The position numbers were made by a program, and so were the translations under genes. From Streptomyces roseifaciens (GTDB lineage: Bacteria; Actinomycetota; Actinomycetes; Streptomycetales; Streptomycetaceae): DNA of 64,000 bases. Under the pieces are notes generated by a model. The model saw only the letters and a program-made list of their open reading frames with translations, had not been told where the DNA came from and searched no databases. The DNA is taken from NCBI RefSeq assembly GCF_001445655.1, contig NZ_LNBE01000004.1, positions 3,111,218 through 3,175,217 of the forward strand, given 5' to 3'. Positions 55,207 through 62,544 of the stretch are shown one piece after another (the first letter of the stretch is position 1; each line of letters begins with the position of its first letter).

Positions 55207-55347
55207 ATGAGTGCCGAGAACCCGCTCTTCAGCGCGAGGCGCCGGTACGAGGGGGTCCGCCTCGTCACCGCCGCCACGCACCCGCCGGGCAGCAGTTCCG
55301 ACGGCGCGGACGCCGACAAGCTGCTCCTCGCCTTCGGCAGGGACTGA
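55207..55347 (+). CDS. Small 46-residue protein of the type VII secretion locus
   Basis: The frame starts MSAENPLFSARRRYEGVRLV and ends DADKLLLAFGRD. Codon use argues it is real: by my count only two of its codons end in A or T, as in the surrounding genes. GAAGGC lies upstream of the ATG, and a terminator hairpin follows 33 bases behind the stop. It is divergent from the EspI-like gene across a 358-base region in which I see no other gene. No membrane helix or known domain. Function unknown; a secretion accessory is possible by location. Confidence 0.65.
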   Translation: MSAENPLFSARRRYEGVRLVTAATHPPGSSSDGADADKLLLAFGRD

Positions 55348-55380
55348 TGGCCCGCGGGCCCGCCGGACTCCTGCGAGTGA

Positions 55381-55412
55381 ACGGGGCGCGCGCCACAGAG
55401 TGCGCGCCCCGT
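55381..55412 (+). terminator. Terminator hairpin after the small gene
   Basis: ACGGGGCGCGC and GCGCGCCCCGT flank a 10-base loop, followed by CTGTTTGC. Confidence 0.7.
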
Positions 55413-55450
55413 CTGTTTGCGTCCGTACAGACGGCCCAGCACGTTCGACG

Positions 55451-55487
<37 letters not shown>

Positions 55488-55508
55488 CGGTTGGTCCTCA
55501 GCAGCCGG

Positions 55509-56270
55509 TCAGTCCATGCGGCGCGGCGCGCCCAGCAGTCTCGTCTCGGCATCCGTCGCCCGCACGTCGACGTACGTCCACGACTGCCGGGCGCACCACA
55601 ACGTCACCGTCTCCGGGAGCGCGGGCAGCGCCTCGACGTCGGCCTGTGGCAGCCCGAGGAGGCGGCCGAGCTGCTGTGCCTCCTCCGGCGAGACCCGCTG
55701 GACGCCGACGAGATCCGCGCTGCCCAGCAGACGCGGCGCGTCCGGCCCCAGGTAGGGCAGCAGGGTCAGGACGGACTGCCAGGGCGCGGCCGTGGCCCGG
55801 CCGCGGGGCGGCCGGGCGCCGCAGTCGCGCACGACCAGGACCGGGGCGTGCACCGACGGGCCCTGCGGAGGCACCCGTCCGACGTCGTGCAGGGTCACGC
55901 ACTGCTGCCCGCCGTTGGCGGCCTGCGCAAGCGGGGTCCACAGCTGGCGGCGGCCGGTCTCCACGGCTACCCGGGCGCCCGTGCCGACGGTCCGCAGGGC
56001 GATGACCTGTGCCGTCCAGGCGCCGCCGATCAGGACGGCGTCGAACGGCGTGGGGCGGGCCACCCCGAGGACGGCCGGCGCCTCCTGCGGGTCGGTGCCG
56101 ATGACCACGCCGTCGTCGCCGACGGGCAGCGCCAGCGCCTCGTACTCCTCGGGCGCGAGCTCGTGCCGGCCCCGCCGCGGCCCGAACAGCCCGAGACCGA
56201 AGCGCGGTCGCCAGGCGCCGGCGCCTGGCGCGCTCCCGGGCCCCGGTGAAGGCGTCGAGGTGGTCGTCAC
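55509..56270 (-). CDS. Type VII secretion locus protein of unknown function
   Basis: This 253-residue protein starts VTTTSTPSPGPGSAPG and contains RFGLGLFGPRRGRHELAPEEYEALALPVGDDGVVIG, VLIGGAWTAQVIALRTVGTGARVAVETGR and LVGVQRVSPEEAQQLGRLLGLPQADVEALPALP. No signal peptide or membrane helix. The GTG start at 56270 overlaps the EccE stop and has GGGAGG upstream, so the two are co-translated. The association with EccE suggests a cytosolic component of the secretion machine. I do not recognise a named family. Confidence 0.75.
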   Translation of the reverse strand: MTTTSTPSPGPGSAPGAGAWRPRFGLGLFGPRRGRHELAPEEYEALALPVGDDGVVIGTDPQEAPAVLGVARPTPFDAVLIGGAWTAQVIALRTVGTGARVAVETGRRQLWTPLAQAANGGQQCVTLHDVGRVPPQGPSVHAPVLVVRDCGARPPRGRATAAPWQSVLTLLPYLGPDAPRLLGSADLVGVQRVSPEEAQQLGRLLGLPQADVEALPALPETVTLWCARQSWTYVDVRATDAETRLLGAPRRMD

Positions 56271-57556
56271 CGCGTACCTCCCAGCGGCAGAGTGGCGAGC
56301 ATGCCGGGGACCTGCTCGTGGTCGAGCCGCACCAGACCGGTCTTCACCGAACGAGCCGCACGTTCCAGCTCCCGCCCCGTCGCCGCCAGTTCGTCGGAGC
56401 TGCGGCCGGTGACGCGGACGTGCGTCGTCAGCGTCGGCGCATGGCGCCCGTTCCGCAGGCGGCCCCGTGCCAGCGTCAGGCTCAGCGTCGTCGACAACGC
56501 CGGCAGCGAGGTGAGCAGGGCGGCGAGCTGCGGCAGGGGAGTGGCCCCCGGGCCGAGCTGCGGCCAGCGTGCGACCCAGTACGTGCTGTGCCAGCGGTCG
56601 TCGCACCGCAGCGCCCGGGCGCTCTCCAGCGTCCGCCGCACGGGCGTGGCCGTTCGCGCGGCCTGCGCGGAGGCCACCGGATTGACGTTCGCGGCCGTGG
56701 ATATCGCAGCCGTCAGCTCGTCCTCGGACAGCAGCGCCGCCCGGAACCCGGCCCCCTGCAGCCGGCTCGCCAACTGGTCGGCCACCCGCACCACGCAGCG
56801 GCCGGCGCCCTCTTCGCCCCCTCCGCGCGCCTCGATGGCCTCCGGGCACAGCTCCGGGTCGAGCTTCAGCGCCACCCACGTCGTCCTGACCGCAGGAGCA
56901 CCCGACAGGGCCTGCAGCGGTGCGTAGTTCCGCGCGGCCAGCGCATCGGCGGGCAGGTGAGGGGCGGGCGCCGGCAGGGTGCTCTGCACCACCTGCACGG
57001 ACTCCAGCCGGATGCCGTCGACGTCCAAGGCGTCCCGCAGCAGAGCCAGCGGCAGCCCCTTCTCGGCCCGCAGGGGGCGCAGCGGGGCGTCCACGGCATC
57101 GATGCGCAGGACCGCCGACACGAACGTGCCGTCACCCACCAGGCCGACGCCGCGCTGCCCGCGGTCCGTGAAGGTGCCGGTCCGCAGAGCCGGTTCGCAC
57201 TCCACGACCGGTGCCATCGCAGGGTCCGTGCCCGCATCCGCCGGTGCCGTCCGGCGGGCGCGGCCGCGGAGCGCCACCGACGCCGCCAGCGACTCCGCCA
57301 TCGGCCGATGCCCCCGGTGGACCAGCGCGAGCGACACCAGGACCACGGCCGCCACGACCGCGGGCGCCAGCAGCACCGGCCCGGCCGGCCAGGCGAGCAA
57401 CACCAGCGCCACGGCGACCTCGGCCAGCACCAGCTGCTGCAGCCGCACCGGCCCGACCCTCCCGCCCCGCGCCGCCGCGCGGGGGGCGGCCACGCCCGCC
57501 CCGGGATCGGCACTTCCCGGCGCCCGTACGCGCGTTGCGGCACCCATGCCTGTCAC
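56267..57556 (-). CDS. eccE: Type VII secretion protein EccE
   Basis: The protein (about 430 residues) has two adjacent N-terminal helices (QQLVLAEVAVALVLLAWPAG and VLLAPAVVAAVVLVSLALV) and a cytoplasmic domain with GLVGDGTFVSAVLRIDAVDAPLRPL, the EccE layout. It sits at the periphery of the ESX membrane complex. I prefer the GTG at 57556 (GAGGGG upstream); ATG at 57547 and 57583 are alternatives. The gene is divergent from eccB. Family call rests on layout and cluster context. Confidence 0.84.
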   Translation of the reverse strand: MTGMGAATRVRAPGSADPGAGVAAPRAAARGGRVGPVRLQQLVLAEVAVALVLLAWPAGPVLLAPAVVAAVVLVSLALVHRGHRPMAESLAASVALRGRARRTAPADAGTDPAMAPVVECEPALRTGTFTDRGQRGVGLVGDGTFVSAVLRIDAVDAPLRPLRAEKGLPLALLRDALDVDGIRLESVQVVQSTLPAPAPHLPADALAARNYAPLQALSGAPAVRTTWVALKLDPELCPEAIEARGGGEEGAGRCVVRVADQLASRLQGAGFRAALLSEDELTAAISTAANVNPVASAQAARTATPVRRTLESARALRCDDRWHSTYWVARWPQLGPGATPLPQLAALLTSLPALSTTLSLTLARGRLRNGRHAPTLTTHVRVTGRSSDELAATGRELERAARSVKTGLVRLDHEQVPGMLATLPLGGTR

Positions 57557-57655
57557 AGCCCCCTCAGCCGTCGCCGGCCACATCCACGACCGGGCGGGAA
57601 ATCCGGATCAGCGCCGGGCCCTGACGGACCTGTTGATCCCTACCGGCATAGTAGG

Positions 57656-57677
57656 GGTCCGGTACGACAACCGGACC
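57656..57677. promoter_or_regulatory. Inverted repeat GGTCCGGT-N6-ACCGGACC between eccE and eccB
   Basis: Perfect 8-base arms in the 172-base divergent region, 52 bases before the eccB ATG. TAGTAG (57650-57655 region) immediately precedes it and may be a -10 box. Candidate operator for the secretion genes; it could also be a leader hairpin. Confidence 0.4.
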
Positions 57678-57728
57678 GAGCGCAGTACCTGTCGACCCGC
57701 GCCGAGACCAGGGGAGAAGCGGCTACAC

Positions 57729-59339
57729 ATGGCATCACGGCGGGATGAGCTCAACGCCTATGTCTTCGCGAGGAAGCGAACGGTCGCAGCCTTCCTGCAG
57801 CCTTCGCCCCACGGCACGGAGGAGGGGGCGCCGCGCCCCCTGCGCGCCGTCCTGCCGGGCCTCGTCGCCGGGGCGGTGCTGATCGCGGGCTTCGGCGCCT
57901 GGGGCGTGTTCAGGCCGACCGCGCCGAAGGGCTGGGACGACGAGGCCGCACACGTCATCGTCGGCAGTCAGTCCACCACCCGCTACGTCGTCCTGACGAC
58001 GGACAAGAAGAAGCAGCTGCACCCCGTCCTGAACTTCGCCTCCGCGAAGCTGCTCCTCACCCCCGAGAAGTCCTCCGTCATCAAGGTGAAGGAGGCGGAG
58101 CTCGACAACGGCCGCATCCCGCGCGGCCCGACGCTCGGCATCCCCTACGCGCCCGACCGCATGCCCGGACCCGGCGAGGCGGCCAAGCAGAAGCACTGGG
58201 CCGTCTGCGAACAGCCCGGTGCGGGCGGAAGGACCACCCAGAAGGCCGTCTTCCTGTTCGCCGGACGCGACCCCAAGCTGAAGAGGCTCACGGGCGAGCA
58301 GCGCCTGCACGGCGACCAGGCGCTCTACGTGCAGGGTCCGGACGGCGCCCGCTACCTCGTCGACCCCCGGGGCGCCAAGTACCTGCTCGGCGGCGCCGAC
58401 TGGAAGTCCACCGACCCCTCGGAGCACAACCTGTTGCTCCGATCCGTCTTCAACGACGGCGCCAAGCCGCAGCCCGTCACCAAGGACTGGCTGGACACCT
58501 TCCACGACGGCGCGCCCATCGTCTTCCCCGAGACCGGCGGCGACATCGGCGCGGACGCGGGCGTGGGCACCCTGCCCGCCAAGGCCGGCCGCGTCGGCAC
58601 GGTCCTCGAAGCGCCCACCGGCAACGGCACGCAGAACTACGTCGTGCTGCGCGGCAAGGTCCAGCGCGTCTCGCCGCTCGTCGCGAAGCTGCTCCTCAAC
58701 AGCAGGAAGCTGGCCCCGCTCAACCAGGCCGGCGTGCCCGAGCGGGTGAGTGCGGCCGCCTTCACCCCGGCGGACGACGAGTTCTACGGGCAGTACCACT
58801 GGCCCTCCCAGGTGCCCCGGCAGGCCAACTTCATTGGGCCCTCCAACGACACCCACCACACCGTGTGCAGCATCTTCAGCGGCATGTCCGCCGGAGGCAC
58901 TCCCGAACTCGCCACCTGGGCCGGCGACGACTACCCGGCGACCATCCCCGACGGCGCCACCAGTGCGTACGTGACCCCGGGATCCGGCCTCCTCTACCGC
59001 CAGGTCACGGGGCGCCAGACCAACAGCGGGTCGGTCTTCCTCGTCACCGACACCGGACTGCGCTACGCCGTGCAGTCCAACAACGACAGCGGTACGGGCA
59101 AGTCGAAGATCGGCGAGAAGGCGACGCCCTCGGCCGGTCCGGACGGCTCGTCCGACCCCGCCCGTGCGGCGGACGGTGCAGGACCGGAAGCCGCGGGCCC
59201 GGCCGGATCCGACCAGGCCCGCACCAGGCTCGGCTACGGAAACGTGAACCCCCTGCCCGTACCCGCGAACTGGTCGCAGTTCCTGCCGACCGGACCGCGC
59301 CTGGACACCAACAGCGCCCGGCAGCCGCAGGGGTCGTGA
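57729..59339 (+). CDS. eccB: Type VII secretion protein EccB
   Basis: The 536-residue protein begins MASRRDELNAYVFARKRTVAAFLQP, a typical EccB cytoplasmic start. One transmembrane helix follows (LPGLVAGAVLIAGFGAWGVF), then an extracytoplasmic domain with repeated beta units (YVVLTTDKKKQLHPVLNFASAKLLL; NYVVLRGKVQRVSPLVAKLLL) and two cysteines. EccB is a core ESX membrane-complex subunit. ATG 57729 follows GGGAGAAGC. A Ser/Ala/Gly-rich segment lies near residue 470. The mycosin gene starts seven bases later. Confidence 0.93.
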   Translation: MASRRDELNAYVFARKRTVAAFLQPSPHGTEEGAPRPLRAVLPGLVAGAVLIAGFGAWGVFRPTAPKGWDDEAAHVIVGSQSTTRYVVLTTDKKKQLHPVLNFASAKLLLTPEKSSVIKVKEAELDNGRIPRGPTLGIPYAPDRMPGPGEAAKQKHWAVCEQPGAGGRTTQKAVFLFAGRDPKLKRLTGEQRLHGDQALYVQGPDGARYLVDPRGAKYLLGGADWKSTDPSEHNLLLRSVFNDGAKPQPVTKDWLDTFHDGAPIVFPETGGDIGADAGVGTLPAKAGRVGTVLEAPTGNGTQNYVVLRGKVQRVSPLVAKLLLNSRKLAPLNQAGVPERVSAAAFTPADDEFYGQYHWPSQVPRQANFIGPSNDTHHTVCSIFSGMSAGGTPELATWAGDDYPATIPDGATSAYVTPGSGLLYRQVTGRQTNSGSVFLVTDTGLRYAVQSNNDSGTGKSKIGEKATPSAGPDGSSDPARAADGAGPEAAGPAGSDQARTRLGYGNVNPLPVPANWSQFLPTGPRLDTNSARQPQGS

Positions 59340-59346
59340 GCCGGTC

Positions 59347-61014
59347 ATGAGACAGCTGATGCCACGCACCAAGAGGCAGCCGATGCCGCGTACGACGACA
59401 GTGCTCAACGCCGCCCTGGCGGCGGCCCTCGTCACGGCTGCGGCAGCCGCGCCCGGGGCCGCGCCCGCACCCATGCTCACGCCGGCGGACGCGTCCGCCC
59501 CGGTCCCTTCAACCGCCCCTGCGCTCCACGCCCCGGTGACGTCGTCCGCCGCCGTGAACCTGGACGGCAGCGGCGAGTGCACCACCTACCCCGCCAAGAC
59601 CATCAAGGGCACCCCTTGGTCGCTCCAACGGATCCTCCTCGACCGGCTCTGGCAGGACACCAAGGGCCGGGACAGCGCGGGCCGGCCGGTCCGCGTCGCC
59701 GTCATCGACTCGGGCGTCGACGTCCGGAACCCGCAGCTCAAGGGCGCCGTCGACGTCGAGAGCGGCGCCGACCTGCTCACGGGCATGGCGGAAGCGGCAG
59801 CGGAGGCGGCGGCCAAGGGCGGGACGGGCGTGAGGGCGAACACGAAGGACGCGCCCCGTGCACCCGGCCCCGCGCCGTCGCCCGGCCCGTCCGACGCGGG
59901 GAAGGACGGCAAGGCGGACGGGGACCGCAAGAAGGCCGGGGACAAGAGCACGCCGAAGGCCGGAACGCCGTCCGGATTCCCGTCCGGGGAGAAGAAGGGC
60001 GACCCCGGGAAGCCGGAGAGGTCCGCGGAGCCGAGCCCGTCGAAGAGCCCGGAGAAGAGCCCCGACAAGCCGCCGGAGGGGAAGCCGGAGAAGGAGCCGG
60101 AGAAGCCGAAACCCGATCCCACCCTCGACCTGGTGGGACACGGCACCAAGGTCGCCGGCATCATCGCGGCCCGCCCGTCCCCCGGCAGCGGGTTCGTCGG
60201 CATCGCACCCGAGTCGGTCATCATCCCGATCCGCCAGAACGACGAGAAGGGCACGGGCACGTCCCGGACCCTGGCGCAGGGCATCGGCCTGGCCGTCGCT
60301 GCGGGAGCGCGCGTCATCAACATCTCCCAGGACACGACGAAGGCCCTGGAGCACGACTCCGACCTCGAACGGGCCGTGAAGGAAGCGCTGGAGAAGGACG
60401 TCGTCGTCGTGGCCTCGGCGGGCAACGACGGCCTCGGCGGCGACGTCAAGGAGACCTACCCCGCCGCGTACAAGGGCGTCCTCGCCGTCGGCGCCTCCGA
60501 CCGCAACAACGAGCGTGCCTCCTTCTCGCAGCCCGGCGAGTTCGTCGGCGTCGCCGCGCCCGGCGTCGAGATGGTCTCCACCGTCCCGCTGGGCGGCCAG
60601 TGCGTCGACAACGGCACCAGCTTCTCCGCCCCCTACGTGGCCGGGGTCGCCGCCCTCATCCGCGCCAAGCACCCCGACTGGAAGCAGCACCAGGTCGTCG
60701 CCCAGATCGAGCAGACCGCGGAGCGCGCCACCAAGGGCCACGACCCCTACATCGGCTGGGGGGTCGTCGACCCGGTCCGCGCCCTCACGGACGACGCGCA
60801 CCCCGTCGACCGCGTCACCCCGGCCGGGCCCGAGGCCCGCAGCGTCCGGGCCCCCTCCGTGGCCCCCCTGGCCGTGGGCGAGTCGCCGCAGCAGCGGAAG
60901 GAACGGCTCGCGACGTACGCGCTCGGCGGCGCGGCCGTGCTCGTGGCCACGATCGCCGGGGTGGCCGTCGTGGGGCGGGAACACCGCCGGCGCCGGTCGC
61001 TGCGCGGCCTGTGA
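59347..61014 (+). CDS. mycP: Mycosin, type VII secretion-associated subtilisin-like protease
   Basis: The 555-residue protease has a signal peptide (LNAALAAALVTAAAAAPGAA), subtilase motifs AVIDSGVD (Asp121), LVGHGTKVAG (His265), oxyanion Asn in ASAGNDG and GTSFSAPYVAG (Ser425), and a C-terminal anchor helix ALGGAAVLVATIAGVAVV. All catalytic residues are present. Between Asp121 and His265 is an insertion of about 110 residues rich in Lys, Glu, Pro and Ser, far larger than in mycobacterial mycosins. MycP is required for stable ESX complexes. Start at Met1; Met13 is an alternative. Confidence 0.93.
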   Translation: MRQLMPRTKRQPMPRTTTVLNAALAAALVTAAAAAPGAAPAPMLTPADASAPVPSTAPALHAPVTSSAAVNLDGSGECTTYPAKTIKGTPWSLQRILLDRLWQDTKGRDSAGRPVRVAVIDSGVDVRNPQLKGAVDVESGADLLTGMAEAAAEAAAKGGTGVRANTKDAPRAPGPAPSPGPSDAGKDGKADGDRKKAGDKSTPKAGTPSGFPSGEKKGDPGKPERSAEPSPSKSPEKSPDKPPEGKPEKEPEKPKPDPTLDLVGHGTKVAGIIAARPSPGSGFVGIAPESVIIPIRQNDEKGTGTSRTLAQGIGLAVAAGARVINISQDTTKALEHDSDLERAVKEALEKDVVVVASAGNDGLGGDVKETYPAAYKGVLAVGASDRNNERASFSQPGEFVGVAAPGVEMVSTVPLGGQCVDNGTSFSAPYVAGVAALIRAKHPDWKQHQVVAQIEQTAERATKGHDPYIGWGVVDPVRALTDDAHPVDRVTPAGPEARSVRAPSVAPLAVGESPQQRKERLATYALGGAAVLVATIAGVAVVGREHRRRRSLRGL

Positions 61015-61044
61015 GCGCATCAAAGTGCCCGAGTGTGTGCCTAG

Positions 61045-61073
61045 TTGGGGCGTGCACTCAGAGTGGTTAGAGT
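61045..61073 (+). promoter_or_regulatory. Promoter TTGGGG-N17-TAGAGT of the esx genes
   Basis: Good -35 and -10 matches at exact 17-base spacing between the mycosin stop and the first WXG100 gene. It would give the secreted substrates an expression level independent of eccB-mycP. Confidence 0.55.
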
Positions 61074-61132
61074 GACATTCGGCGCCTTTCGCGGGCGTGG
61101 CAGACAACGGCACTCGGGGGGAAAGGCGGAAC

Positions 61133-61531
61133 ATGTCGGAGAACGGCAGGCAGAAGGTCAGTGACGAGGCGTTCAAGACCTTCACGGACGCCATCGACAA
61201 GACCAGTTCACACTTCTCGGCGAACCTTCGTCAGCTGGCGAACGTCATCGCCACCCTGGACGGCGGATCCTCGTGGAAGGGCGAGGCGCACAGGGCCTTC
61301 CGCAAGGCGCAGAGCGACCTCAACGACGACCACGACCGGGTGCGCCGCATGATCGACCGCGTGCGTGAGGCCGTCGTCCTGACGCACCGCGCCTCCGGCG
61401 CGACCGACGCGGAGATCGCCGCCCAGATGAAGGGCGTCGACATCGGTGGCGGAGGCGCCGCACCCGCCTCCTCCTCCGCGTCCGCCGCCGGAGCCCACGG
61501 GGCGCCCTCCAGCGGGATCGACAACTACTGA
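61133..61531 (+). CDS. esxB: WXG100-family protein (EsxB-like)
   Basis: The 132-residue helical-hairpin protein has SWKGEA as the W-x-G turn. Helix 1 includes FKTFTDAIDKTSSHFSANLRQLANVIATL and helix 2 AHRAFRKAQSDLNDDHDRVRRMIDRVREAV. It is longer than the usual ~100 residues by a Gly/Ala/Ser tail ending GIDNY. It is expected to pair with the next gene's product and be exported by the ESX system. I see no C-terminal YxxxD/E signal. AAAGGCGG precedes the ATG. Confidence 0.9.
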   Translation: MSENGRQKVSDEAFKTFTDAIDKTSSHFSANLRQLANVIATLDGGSSWKGEAHRAFRKAQSDLNDDHDRVRRMIDRVREAVVLTHRASGATDAEIAAQMKGVDIGGGGAAPASSSASAAGAHGAPSSGIDNY

Positions 61532-61615
61532 TCCGGCCGGGCACTCGTGCCCGCCACATCATTTCGGCACATTCCGGCTTTCGGCTTCGAACAGCACCAC
61601 AGAGGGTGGGGACAC

Positions 61616-61924
61616 ATGGCAGATCAGGGTGGAGAGCTCGTAGTCAACTACAGCTCCCTTCAGACCACGGCCGCCGACATCAAGAAGGCCGCGGGCGTGA
61701 TCGAGCGCGAGCTGGAGGTCATGCGCAGCGCCGTGAACAAGGTCGCGGCCGGCTGGGAGGGCGAGGCCCACCAGATGATGCTGCAGGTGGACGCGGAGTT
61801 CCGGCGGCGGAGCGCGCACATCCAGGAGACGCTCAAGCAGGTCGCGGACCTGGTCCTGAAGGGCGGCGAGCACTTCCACGCGACGGACAAGAAGGCGTCG
61901 CAGCTGTTCGACATCAGTTACTGA
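61616..61924 (+). CDS. esxA: WXG100-family protein (EsxA-like)
   Basis: This 102-residue protein has the standard size and the turn GWEGEA. The helices are LQTTAADIKKAAGVIERELEVMRSAVNKVAAG and AHQMMLQVDAEFRRRSAHIQETLKQVADLVLKGG. It probably forms a heterodimer with EsxB. The ATG at 61616 is preceded by GGGTGGGGA; the in-frame upstream sequence is rejected. No YxxxD/E C-terminal motif is visible. A hairpin 60 bases downstream ends the unit. Confidence 0.92.
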   Translation: MADQGGELVVNYSSLQTTAADIKKAAGVIERELEVMRSAVNKVAAGWEGEAHQMMLQVDAEFRRRSAHIQETLKQVADLVLKGGEHFHATDKKASQLFDISY

Positions 61925-61984
61925 TCCGCGTCCGTTGAACCGCGTCTGCTGATTGGCCTCTGCTGATCCGCTTCACCGTGCTCC

Positions 61985-62019
61985 GGGGGCGGCCGGCCGG
62001 GAATCCGGCGGCCGCCCCC
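61985..62019 (+). terminator. Terminator hairpin after esxA
   Basis: GGGGGCGGCCGGCCGG and CCGGCGGCCGCCCCC pair with one bulged base around GAAT. Confidence 0.75.
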
Positions 62020-62082
62020 AGGCGCGTGCTCCCGGCTCACCAGCCCGTCGGCACTGGCCCACCGGTTCACCGGCCCGCCGGC

Positions 62083-62313
62083 CTACTTCAGGTCGAATTC
62101 GCCGTCACGCGCACCCAGCACGAAGGCCCGCCACTCGGCCGGGGTGTAGCGCAGCACGGTGCCGTGGTCGGTCGAGGACCGCATGGCCACGGCGCCGTCG
62201 GAGAAGTAGGCGATCTCGACGCGTTCCTCGTCATCCTTGGCCTCGGGCGCACTCAGCCATTCGAGACCGGAGATGTCGCGTGCGTACAGCTCGTCCTTCT
62301 CGCGTTCGTCCAT
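62083..62313 (-). CDS. DUF397 domain protein
   Basis: The 76-residue protein contains the DUF397 pattern LEWLSAPEA, VEIAYFSDGAVAMRSSTDHGTVLRYTPAEWRAFVLGARDGEFD. Such proteins usually accompany XRE-type regulators in streptomycetes, but no regulator gene is adjacent here. It lies inside the type VII secretion cluster, between esxA and eccC. ATG 62313 chosen; in-frame sequence to 62460 includes the direct repeats and is likely 5' leader. Function unknown. Confidence 0.82.
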   Translation of the reverse strand: MDEREKDELYARDISGLEWLSAPEAKDDEERVEIAYFSDGAVAMRSSTDHGTVLRYTPAEWRAFVLGARDGEFDLK

Positions 62314-62378
62314 GGGACAAGGGCCGCCTTTCGGGTGCGCAATTCCGCGGGATCGCTGTGGCATGAGGCCAGTTGACG

Positions 62379-62407
62379 CCTGCAGGGACGACAACTCCTG
62401 CAGGGAC
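62379..62407. repeat. Direct repeats CCTGCAGGGAC upstream of the DUF397 gene
   Basis: Exact copies at 62379-62389 and 62397-62407, 18 bases apart, each containing the palindrome CCTGCAGG. Candidate binding sites for a dimeric regulator. Confidence 0.45.
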
Positions 62408-62544
62408 AGCATTTGCGAGCAGCGTACTCCGGATGGATCCGCGGCAGAGGAGATTCGCAAAGCGCTCGTACGGAAGGCCGGCCGTGTGGAGAATGCAGCC
62501 CCTGGCGGGTGCCGACCGGGGGCTTCCTCCGCCGCCCCGTGCCC

